Below, piece by piece: positions 1 to 13,762 of a stretch of 64,000 nucleotides of DNA. The translations under genes were made by a program, and so were the position numbers. The notes under the pieces are model-generated. The model was not told where the DNA came from, searched no databases, and saw only the letters and a program-made list of their open reading frames with translations. Source of the DNA: Amblyornis subalaris (Eukaryota > Chordata > Aves > Passeriformes > Ptilonorhynchidae); contig JACAXG010000167.1 in the NCBI GenBank assembly GCA_018881555.1, forward strand, positions 620,001 through 684,000. The letters run 5' to 3'. Numbering within the stretch: the first letter of the stretch is position 1; the number at the start of each line of letters is the position of its first letter.

Positions 1-344
1 AAAAAGAAAACAATGTTTGTAAATCTCTGCTCCTTTCCTGGGGCTGTGGCAGGAGGAGAAAAGTTGATTGGGACGAATAAGCCTTTAATTGTGTGTCTCC
101 ACCTCCCTGCTTTCCCACCAAGCCTGTCCTGCAACCCTGGATTTGCCCAGTGGGTCTCATGTCCCTCCTGGAAAAGGGATNCTGCTGCCAGGGGACTCTG
201 TCCAGGCTCTCCACCTGTCCTTGTTGCACCATGGACTGCATTTTTTCCCTCCTCTGAAGGCCAGAGCAGTGTCCTCGAACCTCCCATGCGCCTCACTGCC
301 ATGGGTACGGTGTCCAGGGATGTCACTGCTGGCTTCCCACATCG

Positions 345-452
345 TGAGCAACCTGGTGAGTTGAAGGTGTCCCTGCCCATGACAGAAGGGCTGGACTGGA
401 TGACCTTTAAAGGTCCCTTCCAACCCAAGCCATTCCNTGATTCCATGATTCC
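345..452 (+). mobile_element. CR1 LINE 3' end
   Basis: Matches the bird CR1 3' terminus: GAGCAACCTGGT, GGTGTCCCTGCCCATG, GACCTTTAAAGGTCCCTTCCAACCC, ending in ATTCC-TGATTCC octamers. About 110 nt, 5'-truncated. Confidence 0.85.
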
Positions 453-2535
453 ACAACAGCCTGCACCTTGACATGCCCCATCAGCCTCAGGCTCCACATT
501 TTGGGAGTCCCTTGGCATCCCAGGACCAGAGCTGGGGGGCTGTCCCCTCCTTGGCTGCTCAGCCTGTCCCCTCCCTGCTGCTGAGGGTGGTTTGGAGCTG
601 GCTGGGTGTGCACCCTCCAGCAGGGCCCAGTTCAAACCAGTGCACCCCAGTTCAGCGAGCGAGCAGCGGAATTGCTTTGTTTTTACCTTTGGAAGCGAGA
701 GATGCTTTTCCAGCAAAAGCCAAAAGTGGATTTTCTCCTGGCTTTGGAGGCTGAAGTGTGGGACTGTGCTGTTTCCATCCCAGGAGCTGCTCTCCCACCA
801 CTCCTGGATCAAAAGCAAACAGGAGCCGTGGGAGGCCAGCCCGTCTCGAACCGCGTGAATCCATCTGAAGGGAAGAGACAAAATCCCCAAATCTCAAAAT
901 AATGAAAACAAAGATATCCAAGTAATAAAATCTGCGAGGAGCACAAAGACAACATAACTCAGATCTCAGCTGGCTCAAAGAAAGTGTCCATTAACAAGGG
1001 ATTAGCGGGAGGGAAGTACACAACCAGTCAATAGGAAGTGAAAACACACCACACAGTCACCTAATATCACAGCAATGCAGGGTTAGGATGAAGGATGTGC
1101 TGGTAAAGTCAGAATAACAGCTACTCCAGAAATCTGTCAAATAAAAAANCCTAAATGCTGCCAAACCTGTCAGTGCTGTGGTGCCTGGTTCTCAAGAAAC
1201 CTCAAAACCCAGAGACTTTGCATATCTTGGGGTTATCTNCTCACCGATTTGGACCTTTGGGGTGCCTTGGTCACACAAATAGGAATAAAAAAATCAGTGA
1301 GATCGATTATGCTCTCCCCACTGCTGCTTTTCAGCCGGTCTGAAAGGGTCCAAAACTCTTCCTTCCCGAAATTTCATTGTACTCACTTGTTTGAAAGGCA
1401 CTGGTGGCTTGTGGAGTATTTCTTGAAAAGCAGGGCAGGAGCAAGTGCTGTGTAATTAGATATGCAGCGAGCGTAGCGTGTGTGGGTGATACATTCATTT
1501 GGAGTAATTCACACACTTGCACTTCCATCGTTATTTAGAGATTAAACCAGTTCAGCTCCTCGGTGCTCACGTCTGCCCAACACCCCCGTGGGCTGCAGGC
1601 ACCGGGGTCCCTCCCGAAGCCACAAAATATTAAACCCCATCCCAAAACGCTGCTCTTACACGAGCGCTCACCAGCAAAGCCTTATTTTAGTAACTCTGAA
1701 TTTCAACCGCTCCGTGTCGGGAGGACGGGGGAGAGGCTGGGTGGTACCCAACACCCATCCCCGGTGATTCACAGCCCCCTNGGGGGGCCAGCCCAGCTGC
1801 ATCGGAAACAGGGCCAGCTTCTAAATAGGGGCTTAATCTGAGTTAAAATTAAATGGGTTTAATCTGGTCTTAATCTGAAATAATACCTCCGGTGCTGTGG
1901 ATGTAGGGGCAGAGNGCTGGCGGGACCAGCCGCCGTCCTGCCCGAGCCCCGGGCAGCGCTGCCAGCCGAGCCGGCTGGGAAAGCAGCGTCCTGCTGCCTC
2001 CTGAAGGGCTCTCTGGGNCTCTGTGGCCACCAGCAGCGGTGGCGACCGTGCCCCCGTCCTGAGCACCGTCCGTAAACTGGAGATTTCTGAGCGCAATACA
2101 TGGAAATTGGGGAATTTGTAGGTTTGTGAACGCCCTCGCAGCGCAGTCCCACTGACTCCTAAACCAGATGCTGCTGGAGGGGGCACACGGCGGTGGGCAC
2201 AGCACCTGGGGGTGTGCTGGGTGTGGCACGTCCTGCCAGGGTCCCCTCGAGGCAGCGGTCACGGGGAAATGGAGCCCTGAGGTGAAGGCTGTGGGTTACC
2301 TGCCCGTCCTGCTGGACGCAGGGGAAACCATTCACCCGAGCCTGGAAGGAAAGGAAAATGCACTGGGTACAACAGGGAGAATGGAAAGGATGTGGGACAG
2401 ACCTCAGGGACAGCAAGGAGACCTGGTGGTGCTCAGCCCAGTGCTGGGATCTGACACTTGCACGTCAAATAGGAGCAAAAGTACCACATGGACGTTTCAG
2501 GAGAGATGAGAGGCTCTCCCACCNCCGAAGTCCAT

Positions 2536-2776
2536 ANAATCATAGGATATCCTGAGCTGGAAGNGATNCACAANGATCACAGAGTTNANCTCCTGACCCT
2601 GCACAGACACCCCAACAATCCCACCCTGTGCNTCCCTGACAGTGTTGTCCAAATGCTCCTGGAGCTCTGGCAGCCTTGTGACCACTCCCTGGGGAGCCTG
2701 TTCAGTGCCCCACCACCCTTTTCCTGATATCCAACCTNAACCTGTCCTGACACAAATTCAGGCCATTCCCTTGGCC
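2536..2776 (-). mobile_element. CR1 LINE 3' end, older subfamily
   Basis: Reverse-strand CR1 beginning AATCATAGGATATCCTGAG and running to CAAATTCAGGCCATTCCCTTGG. The internal CTGGGGAGCCTGTTCAGTGCCC is diagnostic of the subfamily, which differs from the GGTTTGGGTTGGAAGGGACC type found elsewhere in the window. Confidence 0.85.
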
Positions 2777-3952
2777 AAACCCCACTGAAAGCAAAAGGAA
2801 AGCTTTTAACTTCCTTACAGCTGCCTGTGGAGCCAANGTACAGCTGAGCCCTTCTCCCCCCTAAAGCCATCTCAGCACCCATCAGAGGCATCAGCAGGTC
2901 CTGATAAAGATCTTTTCCATCTCTTCAAATATCCCTCAGTAAGAGGACCCAAAGCCTTGCACGCCTTGCCAGAGGATCTGGGCACCTCCAGCTCCGAGTT
3001 TCACTTTGTTTCTGCTCCCTGGGTTTGCAAATTCAAAGCAAAAGGGGTTCCCAGGACGTGTGCCCTGAATCCTGCTCCGGCCTGATGGATTTAGGGAAGT
3101 GTTGGTCAGAGCAGCATCACCCGACACCAACTGGCACCTCTGGCAACAATTCCTGTGTTGGGAGAGAAGTTTTACAGCTCGGCTTTGCTTTTTGCCTGGC
3201 AATTGGCGTGCCAACTCCTGCTCCCCAGAAAATAATGTACATTGTCTCGAGGATTTATGTGTTGCCAGCTGCAATTTATGAGATTCTGCAAGCTCTGCTG
3301 GTAGCTTTGTATACTGGAGGTTTCATTTTAGTGTCATCAGCCACAGATTATGACTGCAAGGGGTGCCTGTCTTTAATCTCATTTTTGAAGGAATTAATGT
3401 TATTAGTTTTGATGAATTAATGGTATTTAGGTGTGCAAGGTTAGCATGAATTAATGTCCACCTATTTCTGTTGTGTGGCTGACTATTGTAAAAGGACTCC
3501 GGTAAGCAATCTTTACACAGCCTCTTTTTTTCTTCCCCTTCATTCTTTTGTAATGCTCTTTTAGGAGCTTAAAAATAATGTTTGAGGTTTTTTTTTCCTC
3601 TCCCCTCTTTCTTTTTAAGTAAAAAGAAATATTGAAGATTTTCCCCTGGGTAGAGCTGACATTAACTTAGCCACTGCTGAGTCACGGAAGGCTAACAAGC
3701 CTTTGGGAGCCCGACCAAAAGGCTCTGATTTATGGATGCTGCAGGTGTAGGAATAATTCATGGCAGAGCTCAGCNTTCCGAGGAGGTCTCGCATTGCTGA
3801 GGATTGTGGATTTAGTGGCTGCTGGAAGAGCACCAAGAGAGTCACAGGAGTGCAGGGCCACGCAGGATCTGCTGCCACGGGGAGCCAGGGACCGCAATCC
3901 CCTTTATTATCTGTTCACCTTCTGCTTAAACCACTTCGTGTTAATCTTTCCT

Positions 3953-4205
3953 TAGAATCACAGAATGGTTTGGGTTGGAAGGGACCTTAGAGACCACCTC
4001 ATTCCAACCCCCCTGCCATGGGCAGGGACACCTTCCACTATCCCAGGCTGCTCCAAGCCTCGTCCAACCTGGCCTTGGACACTTCCAGGGATGGGGCAGC
4101 CACAGCTTCTCTGGGCAACCTGTGCCAGGGCCTCACCACCCTCACAGGGAAGAATTTCTTCCTAATATCCCACCTAAATTTCCCCTTTTTCAGTTTAAAC
4201 TCATA
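3953..4205 (-). mobile_element. CR1 LINE 3' end
   Basis: Begins AGAATCACAGAATGGTTTGG and continues through the GGGATGGGGCAGCCACAGCT and CAGGGAAGAATTTCTTCCTA blocks of CR1 in reverse. Little diverged. Confidence 0.9.
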
Positions 4206-4846
4206 ACTTTCTGCTAAAACTTCCTTGTTTTCCTCTGATCAGAACCATCCTGTCGGACACAGCCACTGATGTGAAACTCATGCCCAGCTCCCTGGATAGC
4301 AGGTGTGCTTCTTCCACTTGTTTGAGATGATTCTCTAGATTAACCTCACTTTTAGGCTGGGGGGAAAAAAAAATATCAGTACAAATATTGCAATCTTCAG
4401 GTCCAAATGGTTGTGACAGGTCATGGTTTGAATTTCTGTGTGTGNGGTGAGAAGGCTTAACTTTGAAATGGGTGGAAAACATGTGGAAGGTCCTCATTGC
4501 CACTCCAGCCCCAGCATCCTTCAAAAGTCAGGACAGGTGGATGTATCTGCCTCTTTCTCTGCCCACCCTGCAGAGAGCTTGGCATGGGCATTTTACAAGG
4601 TTACTGGGGAAAAATTGGACTGGTCTGGTAAATCTGACCTCTTAGAAGGGGCCTCAGCACAGATGTTCCTGGTACCAGCTCTGTACCTGTGAGTACAAAC
4701 AGCCTTTCTGAAAACAGGCAGCAATATTCACTTGCAAGTCCTTGAGGAAAAATTCTACCGGCAAAATCATTTTCTGGAATAAAATAGGTATGAAATTGAG
4801 TTCTGAATAGAGGTGCCACGAACACCAAGACCAGATATCTATTTAT

Positions 4847-4992
4847 AGATCCCTGGCAATGTTCCAGGCCAGGTTGGACAGGGCTTGGAACAACCTGGTC
4901 TAGTGGAAGGTGTCCCTGCTCATGGCAGGGGGTTGGAACGAGATGAGCTTTCAGGTCCCTTCCAACCCAAATAATTCTGTGATTCAATGATT
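4847..4992 (+). mobile_element. CR1 LINE 3' end
   Basis: Forward CR1 from GTTCCAGGCCAGGTTGGAC to the tail ATTCTGTGATTCAATGATT. Confidence 0.88.
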
Positions 4993-5429
4993 GTCAACAA
5001 NCTGGGGACTGAGAACAGTGATCATTAAAACCCCTGAGACTTCTCTGCCTTCCCTTGGTCCCATCATTGTGCTCTGTCACAAGATACTTACTAAGATCTA
5101 AGATGTGGCAGTGTTATCTGGGTGCAGGGAGCTTTGCATTGAGGATTTTTTTTTCTTTCCTAATNAGGAGTGTCCAGGAACAGGCAGGGAATGCCTGTCC
5201 TGCTAAAAGATCCAGGTTTTATTGTGCTTGCCTGTAAGAAACGCTGCATTATCTGGCAACAACTACAGAGCCCTCCCCAAAATTGGGTTTGTTACAGTGC
5301 ATTTGCTGAAAAAAATCGAACACAAAAGATCTGAACCCCTTTACAAGGGAAGCACCTGTATTATGTGATAGGCTTCTTTCTCCCACATAGGTATATTTAG
5401 GAATAACAAAAAGTCTGTGTAAAACTGCC

Positions 5430-5720
5430 TTGAGCTGTTCTTTAAGTTAATTATCACTTCTTTTGGTGCTATGAATGGCTGTTCAATGACACTGTCAGCG
5501 AGTGGAATGAACCAAATTACTTTAATTATGGAGTAATTGCACAGAGTGATGGTAATTAAATCTTGATCAGTTTAAGTGAGTGAATTAATTGCTCCAACTT
5601 GGAATGCACACCGCAGCAAGAGGAGTTGTTTTGTAGTTTAATTAACACCAACCACTAAATTCTTATCGTATCTAAAATGCAGACAATTAATGAGTTTGAT
5701 TCTGCTCTCACCTTAATAGG
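5430..5720. promoter_or_regulatory. possible homeodomain-site-rich conserved element
   Basis: Unique AT-rich stretch with many TAAT/ATTA cores: TTAATTAT (5447), TTTAATTATGG, AGTAATTGC, GGTAATTAAAT, GAATTAATTG, TTAATTAACACC, ACAATTAATGAG. No repeat signature. Enhancer function is inferred only from motif density. Confidence 0.25.
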
Positions 5721-7375
5721 AACTAGGACAGAATGCATGCTGAGGTAGGTAGCTGTGGTAGCAAAACGACAGAGAACTTAATATTCCTGTCAGCGGTGGA
5801 GATGTATTAGCCACACTCTCCTCTTTGCCTTCCAGTGAAATGTGCAAATAGAAATATTTCCATATAATTAGCTCCTGGCCCCATTTTGTTTCAATACTCA
5901 CTGATCTGCTGAACAGGAGGCACTGCCAAATTTGTTAATGTTTTAAACTTCAGCTGCCTGGGTTTTCAGGGGGTTTTTAGCCTCTTCTCCCTGTGTTGTC
6001 CAGGGTNCTGCTCCCAACCTGGAATAACGAGCTGCCACTTTCCCTGTGCCGTGTGCAAAGGTGTTGCCATAATTTCGGGGGTGTGATGGTCACAGAGACC
6101 CCTCCTTGATGCAATGCCCACCTTCTACCTCACCTGACANCCTCCCAAAAGTGAAGGAGGTTTTTTCTTCTCTTCTTTTCACTCCTACCAGGGCAGTATC
6201 TTGCTGAAGGGTCAGGGTGACACAGAGGTTGTGACGTTGGCATCGGTGACAAAAGAGACAAAAGCTGAAAATGCAACCCACAGGTGTTTGCCATGCTGGT
6301 GACACTTAAGGGACACTTAGACATAAAGAAGAAGGGAGTTTCCAGCAGANGATGTGACTATGGGTTCAGAGTATTAATTTTTAGCTTATGTCATGGAGAT
6401 GAGAGGAGGGGGGAAACTCCCTGGAATGATACCAAATGAGGAGCTTGGCTTAAAGCTGCTTTTAAATGGTAAAATATCTGCCCTGAACACCTGCCTGAGC
6501 CACATGCACTCAGACAGACAGCTCCATCTTTCACTAAGAGCGGGAGGAGGTGCTAATTCACGCTGCAGAGAGCTGGTGGAGGTGTGACCCTGAGCTGGAG
6601 CTGCCATCTGTGAGTTCACACCCATCACTATCTCACCAGGGCACCGATGTCACTGGCCAACATCTTGGAGGGCAGTGGCNGCAGCAGGAATGCCATCGCT
6701 CCAGCGGCACCAAGGTTCTACAGGTGTCAAGCATTTAACTGGAATNAGCACCCACGAAGTGCCTGAATTTGACCAAATATGATAAATTTTNGAATACAGA
6801 AAAGCGCCCGGCGGTGTGAGCAGGGACACGGCCCAGCTGGCAGTGCCACAGCAGCTGCCCCCTCGTGAGCTCTGATTTCTNCTTCCTCTTTAATTGGTGC
6901 TCGGAGCCAGCACCATCACCGATCTGCTGCTGCCACAAGGCTGCTCTGCCCAAGGCGAGCTCTCGATGGAATTTTCCACATCCCGTTCGGACCTCGGTCA
7001 CGTTCCCTCGCGCCTTCCACACCCCCGCTCGGCTCCGTGTCTTGGACACAGGCACGGCTCCAGGAGCTGATTCCCTGCTGGGTGGTATCTCCTCTGATTT
7101 GAATTGCTGGCAGTGGCAAAACACCATCTTTTGGAAGAGAAAGAAAGAACCTGCTGAATTAGAGGTATTTCTCCATCCATTTGCAGGATTTCATGGAGTT
7201 AATTCGAATGCATGGCTCCCGTGGCTGCCATGGCAAATTCACAGCCTTATAAGTGGCCGAGGAATTCCCATTTGGAGGGATTTTTGATCCCCCGAGGCGT
7301 GCTCAGCTTCTGCTAAGGACACAAGCCACGTAAGGGGTTCAGATAGCAGCTCCCTCCTCCTCCAACACCATCAGA

Positions 7376-7531
7376 CTCACAGAATCCTAGAATNCCAGAA
7401 CGGTTTGGGTTGGAAGGGACCTTAAAGATCATCTAGNCCAACCACTTGCCATGGGCAGGGACACCTTCCACTATCCCAGGCTGCTCCAAGCCCCACCCAA
7501 CCCGGCCTGGAACACTTCCAGGGATGGGGCA
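7376..7531 (-). mobile_element. CR1 LINE 3' end
   Basis: Reverse CR1 from TCACAGAATCCTAGAAT to CTTCCAGGGATGGGGC. Confidence 0.9.
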
Positions 7532-7700
7532 CTCACTTTGTTTCGTATTTCCCTGGAAGTGAATGAAAATCAAACTTTTGACGCTTATTCTGACTTATCC
7601 ACCCTTCTTCCAATACTGTGCATGACTCTTCTGCAGCTTTACAGAGCAGATTTAAGCCCTGAATGAAGCTGCTGTGCCACACTGGGGGGACCTTCAAACC

Positions 7701-7762
7701 CTTTGGGACCTCCATTCCACTTTGGGATCTTCATTCCCTTTGGGATCTTCATTCCACTTTGC
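7701..7762. repeat. short tandem repeat, about 19-nt unit, 3 copies
   Basis: CTTTGGGATCTTCATTCC begins at 7720 and 7738, with a variant (GGGACCTCCATTCC) at 7701 and a partial copy at 7757. Confidence 0.85.
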
Positions 7763-9109
7763 CTTTCCTCACAAGGCACCACCTTTGTTTTGGCAGTGGA
7801 GAAGGGGCCACACGACCACACCACACAGACCAGCCACCTTTGGCCACCTGCCTGGAAGACCAGTCACAACGTCTGCCTATGGAAAGACAGGGAATGAGGG
7901 GAACTGCTTGTCCGTACTTTAGGGAGGGTTTGAATTCCCTCCAGGTCCTCATTCCTGTTTCTTTTCTGCTGGCGGCCCCAACCTTCCCCACACCTCCTGC
8001 CTGGCTCTTGGGTGGTGTCAGCCCTCTCCAATGCCATCGAGATAAGGATGACCAGAAGTGACTTGTAGTGATGGTGGAAAGGTCTGAACACTCCCCTCCC
8101 TGGCCCCTCAGCAATACATCCCTCCTGCACGGCCCTCGCTATAAGGAACGGCGCGGGAATTCTGCCAATCCCATGCAGCCGTGGAGAGCTTTTCTCCCAT
8201 TTGCTGAATGTACAAAATCCATATGTCATCCATCCCTTTCTGGTGGCTGGAGCCTGCTCATGAGGCTTAAATCCCTGGCATGTGGCTGGGAGCACGAGGG
8301 CCAAGTCCTGGTGCCTGCCAGCGCCAGCTTCCAGCTCCAGCTTCTCCTGCCGCCCTCTCGTCTCCCTCCCTCGGCAGGCAGCAGCCCCTGCAGCCACTCT
8401 TGGATCAATTTTAGGGCAACCAAATGTGTAAAGCCGGTGGTGGAGCAGCCCAGATGTGCTGCTGGAGCAAGGAGGAGGCAGAGCTGGGCTGGCTGGGTGC
8501 CTTTCCCCTGGGAGGGCATCGCCCCGGCTCTGCGCTCCAAAGTCTGNTTCCCGAATCACCTGCCAGCCCCCAAGCCCCAAAATCAGCAATTAAATGAGCT
8601 GCAGCAGGGTCAGCTGCCTGGCCTCCACCACTGTTGGAAAGCTGAGGCTGCTTAAAAATTATGGCTTTGCCAAATTTTTGGGAAAAATCAGCCCTGTGTT
8701 GATATTGTCATTGCTTTGTTGCCTGGTTTGGGCTTTCCAAACTGCTCTCCAGAGGCTGGGCAAAGGAAACGGGCAAAGGGGGCTTGCTTGGGAAACAACC
8801 CAGCCCTCCACAGCGGGAATGCGTGGCTGAGGAGGTCCTGCAGTTGGCAAGGAGGGGGCTGGCAGAGGCTGAGCGCCACGGGGAGGTGACAGACCCGCTG
8901 GTGGGGACCGGGGTGCCAAGAACGCTGCCCTACCACTGCCAAGCCGCCCCTGCGCCCCAGCACCGGTCAGGCACGGAGCAGATGCGGCAGGATGGGGAAT
9001 GCTGCCACAGAGAGGTGCACGAGAACAGGGAATGAAGCCCAGGAGCAGCACATGGTCGGGATGAGGGGAGAATTCACATGGGGTCAGAGCCCTTCTCCCT
9101 TTATCTTTG

Positions 9110-9680
9110 GGAGATTTGGGTAGCTTACTTTATTTTAGTCCCTTGCAATACATTTATATAAAGCTGCTTTGGGCTGAGTGCTTCTTAGTGCTGGTCTCTG
9201 CTCTATTTAAACATAAATGTTTTAAAGTGCACAGATAGGTTTTTAACAGGGGAAAAATTGCATGTGAATTACATTTATTTCTTGTTTACCCACACGGCTC
9301 CAGCCGACACTTATCGACAGATTAACTTTCACTAAACTTTCCATGTAATATGTTTTAAAAACCCACTTCAAGTACAGATTCTATTAGTTCCTGACCTTAT
9401 GTTTTAAGAGGAAGAAAGTGGCTTTACACTCCATGAAATGTGTTAATGCATGGATAGAAGTCCTCTTATCCTCCCGCTTACATTAGGTCCAATCAGGAGA
9501 ATGGATTATGTTTTTANTAATCTGACATTAGTATTAAAAGTAATATTTAAGGCATTAGGCTCCCCATAACGGGTGCAGTGTGCTCAGAGCTTTCTCTTTG
9601 TGTGTGTGCTCACACGGCTGGGCTAAAACATATGTTTATGAAACAATGCATTAGCCCAAAACCTGCCCAAATATATGGGG
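9110..9680. other. unique AT-rich stretch without gene or repeat
   Basis: No ORF, no CR1. The sequence is balanced and non-repetitive (for example CACTCCATGAAATGTGTTAATGC region and GCTTACATTAGGTCCAATCAGG region), the look of conserved non-coding DNA, but conservation cannot be tested here. Confidence 0.25.
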
Positions 9681-12600
9681 ATAAATTGGGGCAGCAGATT
9701 ACTGCTGACATCACTTTTTCAATTAGAGGCAGAGGGAAGATTTGATGGCCATTTTAAAACTGATTATGGAGGGCAGGGATTAGAGGCTGTTAGGAACAGG
9801 AGGTCTCACTCTCCTCCCGGCCTTGGCCTCCTGGAGCTCCGTGGACCTCAGGAGTGAGTGCTGCTTTATGGGGTGGAATAAGGCCAGTGGCACTGGAGGT
9901 GCTGGTTGTATGCACAGGTCATGTGTACATGGGGCTGGACCTCTCTGCCTGTCTTAGTCCATTGGAAACATTGCACGGGACAGGGGGAGAAATTTGGAGT
10001 CTTTATCCCTAAAGTAAATGCTTTAGGGGAAAGCCAAGTGTTCCCAGCTGGACTGGGAATTGGGATAAACACTGAACCCTGCTAGACTGGATCTCTTCAC
10101 TCTGTCTTCACTCATGGTTTGAGGGACACTTAAGCCATCTCAAGCCCTGATGTCCCCTGCATCCCCTGGAAAAGANAAAAGGGAGCTGGAAAAGAAACAG
10201 GGAACGCCAAGAGGAGAAAGTGGTGTGTGTGGCCACCACCACGCAGAGGAGTGAACTAGGATCTGCCACCCCAGCCAAATTGCTCCAGCGTTTAATTCCC
10301 TCCACTCAGGACCTTACTTCTAGGTGTAGTTTATCTAATTGCAGTTTTTAGCACTTCGGGCTCACTTTGGCTCTGTCTGCTCAATTAATCACCCTTCCAG
10401 CGTCAGAAATCTCCCTCTCACGGGGCACTCACAGCCCACGGCCGTGTCACTGCCCTNGCTCCTCTCTGCTAAGCTGTACATTGCTAAATGGAAGTACAGA
10501 GGGGGTTTTTTGCACCCCTACTGGTGCTCACAGCAAACTTTAGACCTCTCCTCTGTTTAAAGAAGCCTCCTTGGGAAGCCTAACTCGAGCCTAACACTCC
10601 CATTGGTGCTGGGCACAGACGTGACCCCGCAACCGCTATTTCCTGTCAGCAGGAATTTGACATCAAAATGCTTCACCTTTCATTCCTCAGCTGCTGGGAG
10701 AGTACCCTGACTTATTTTCACACACACACACCTTCCTCTCCCCCATTTCTTGGGCAGCAGGACCCCCAAATTGCAGCGAGCCTCTGGCTTTTCCCGCTCC
10801 GATGGCAACCGAGGCTTTATCCCCTCAGCATATGTGCAGTAACTGTTGTGCTGTGGCAGAAGGGAAATCCACAAGCGATCCAGCCACCGCACCTGCCTGC
10901 TTGGACAGAATTCCCCGACTCGTGTTTGCTCACTGGAGTTAAGCAGGTCCCNGGCTGGGAGACCAGCTGGGAAATCCAGGGATTGCGGGCACAAGCGAAC
11001 GAGCGAGGGGCGGGGATGGGCACCGAGGGAATTTGGCAATGGACAGTCCTGACTCCTCACTTTCATTCCAGTCGGGGGGAACTCGAGCCAGCCAAAGGAG
11101 GTGGGAGACAGGATATCCCCCACCCTCCAATCTGGACTGGTGACACGGCTTGTCTGGAGGGCGGGAGGAGCGCGGCGGCTCGAGCGGCCACCCTGGAGGC
11201 CGCAGACTGTCCTGCCTTCCCCCCGCTCTGCCACGGCCTTTGCTAACCCTGAGGGGGTGTCTGAGCAGAGCCCCTTTGTCTCCAGCTTCCAGACACAGCA
11301 GCTGTTTCAGGGAGCCCTCCTGGCAGCCTCTCCGAGGTGTGGTTTTGGCCAGCACAGGGGTAGGAAGTGCCAGGTGNAGGGATGGGTTAAGCGAAGCTTG
11401 GTGGGGTTTAGCTGAAAACTTCCTCCCCCAAAAAGTGCTGCAGAGCTGGGTCCTTTCTGGATTGATAAGAGATGAGACCCCACAGATGTCTCCATCCTTG
11501 GTGTCTCCCAGAAAATAACANGAGCAACACTTTGAACTCAGCACCTATGAATCTTATCCATGTGTACAGAAATTAAATGAATGGTAAAGGTTTTCCTTAG
11601 TTTTCCTGGCNTTCTTTCCAGTTGGTCAGCTACAGTGGACAAAAAAACAGCCTGGATAAACTGATGTTCATGAATACCAATGGACATTATCCAGCAAAAG
11701 CTTTGTTTGGGAAGGTCAAGCTGCACGGCGTTATCTCATGAGCGAAAAAATCCACAGGATTCCTAAAAAACAGGAAAAAAAGGCTGCAATTGCCTCCTGT
11801 ATTGCACAAGAATTATCTGTGCTGATTAAGCTGTCGCTCGTTAGCTCATCAGGCTTATCAAGCCACCAACCCAGCAGGCCTCTGACCCCAGCAGGAATGA
11901 TAGCACAGGACATTTGCACCACCTTGGGTCGCCGCNCACCCATTTTTGTCCTTTTTTCCCGCTAATATCCTGCGTAAATATATGCACAGCTGACCCTGCT
12001 GGAGAGTCCCCCGTCCCCTGGCAGAGGCTTCAGCTCCCCTGCGTTTCCCTTCGCAGCAGTAAGTTCAGGCAGATTTGTGGAAAGCAGGAGATTTTGTTTG
12101 CGCCTAAATCTTTTTGTAGGATTTTCCTTAAAGGCCTTAATGCCGTGGAAAAACATCAAGAGGCAAATTCTGCTTTTGGGTTACACCGAAAGGGGAGTAA
12201 ATCAGCCGAAGGCAGCGAGGGATGCTGGATTTATCCCGGGCAAGGCGGAAGCACAGCTCAGCCCCTTGCACTTTGCTATTTTCTGCACCAGCAGTTCTGG
12301 CCTTTGGAAAATGAGATGCATTTTTCTCATTGTGAGCTGAGAGGAGCCTGCAAATAGCAGGTGACAGAAAGCAGAGGAGGAGAGGTCTGAGGCTCCTAAA
12401 TTAGAAGCTGTGGCAAGTTCAGGCACTGTCCTGTAGAAGCTGCTTTCTTTCATTGATGTAAAATGGAAGGTCTCAAGAGTTCCTATGTTCATATTATTTC
12501 TTTTTATCCACTCTTGAAATACTAATTCTTGGTAACATCACTGCAAAGCCCTCGGCCTCTTGCTTTATGTTAAGTGTTGTTTTCTTGTGATTGTCAACAT

Positions 12601-12692
12601 TTGGTGTTAAAAAGATGCTCGAGGGAAGCTCATTCTACCTCAAAGCCATGATGGGGCAGTGGCAGATTGGAAGATTTCTGNCTTAATGGGAT

Positions 12693-12799
12693 GAGGTTTG
12701 GAGCAACTTGGTTTAGTGGAAGGTGTCCCTGCCCATGGCAGGGGCTTGGATCTGGATGTTCTTTAANGTCCCTTCCAACCCAAACCTTTCCATGATGAT
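12693..12799 (+). mobile_element. CR1 LINE 3' end
   Basis: Forward CR1 (TTGGAGCAACTTGGTTTAGTG to CCAACCCAAACCTTTCCATGATGAT), 5'-truncated. Confidence 0.85.
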
Positions 12800-13603
12800 T
12801 TTGGGGTTCTTCCTACAACATCCCCCACACGGCAGCTCATTTGGGCATGGACTTCTCATGGAATGCTCTGGACACATGGGTGCTGAGCAACTGGTGATGT
12901 GAATGGACAAGCCAGGTCTGGGAATACGCCAGGATTTAATCTGGATTTAACGTAATCCATTTAATCTGTTTCCTAGCCTGGCCTTCCACAGGAAATGGAG
13001 ATGGAGCCAAAGTACCCTGATTCTGTTTTTGTGCTTCATGACCTCTAAGGAGAACAACTGCAGGACCTGTGCAGACCTTGGAACAAGGGGATGGAGCATG
13101 TTCAGGAGATCTGCATGAATGTGTGGAGGATAAAAGTCCACCTGCTGAGCTGGGACAGGCTCCTCTCAGCCATCAGCAAGCTGAAGGAAACGTGCCTGAG
13201 GTCTGGCAAAGGCTGGTTTTTGAAGCTGTGGAGAATCTCCCTGTCCCAGCCTGAATTTTGTGTGAGATTTATGNTCAAATGATTCAGCCATTACTGTGAA
13301 TGTGAGAGGAGAAGATTGTGTTCTGCTCTTGTGTGATAAAAATACCAACTCTGGGACTGCCACCCACCGGGGCAGGGACGAAGGGGACTGAGCCACAGAT
13401 CTGACTGTAGGCAGCCTGGGAAAAGCAAACCAGCCCTAACTAACTCAAAATCCTATGCATGAGTTAACCTCCCAACTCTCTCCCCTCCAAAACTTGGATT
13501 TNTTACATTAGAGCTCTCCAGGTAATACGAACTATTCTCAAAATGGCATGTTACTTCTAAGAGAGCTCCCATCAGCAGGGCTGCTTGGCTACAGGGAAAA
13601 TGG

Positions 13604-13762
13604 GAATCATAGAATCCCAGAATGTTTTGGATTTGAAGGGACCTTAAAGATCATCCAGTTCCAAACCCCCTGCCATGGGCAGGAACACCTTCCACTATCC
13701 CAGGTTGCTCCAAGCCCCATCCAGCTCCAGCCTGGCCTTGGACACTTCCAGGGCTGGGGCAA
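13604..13762 (-). mobile_element. CR1 LINE 3' end
   Basis: Reverse CR1 from AATCATAGAATCCCAGAATG to CACTTCCAGGGCTGGGGC. Confidence 0.9.

Noticed and set aside
7864..8655. Overlapping long open frames on both strands (241 and 195 codons)
   Set aside because: GC-rich, stop-poor sequence open on both strands, with no domain and no splice-consistent partner exons.
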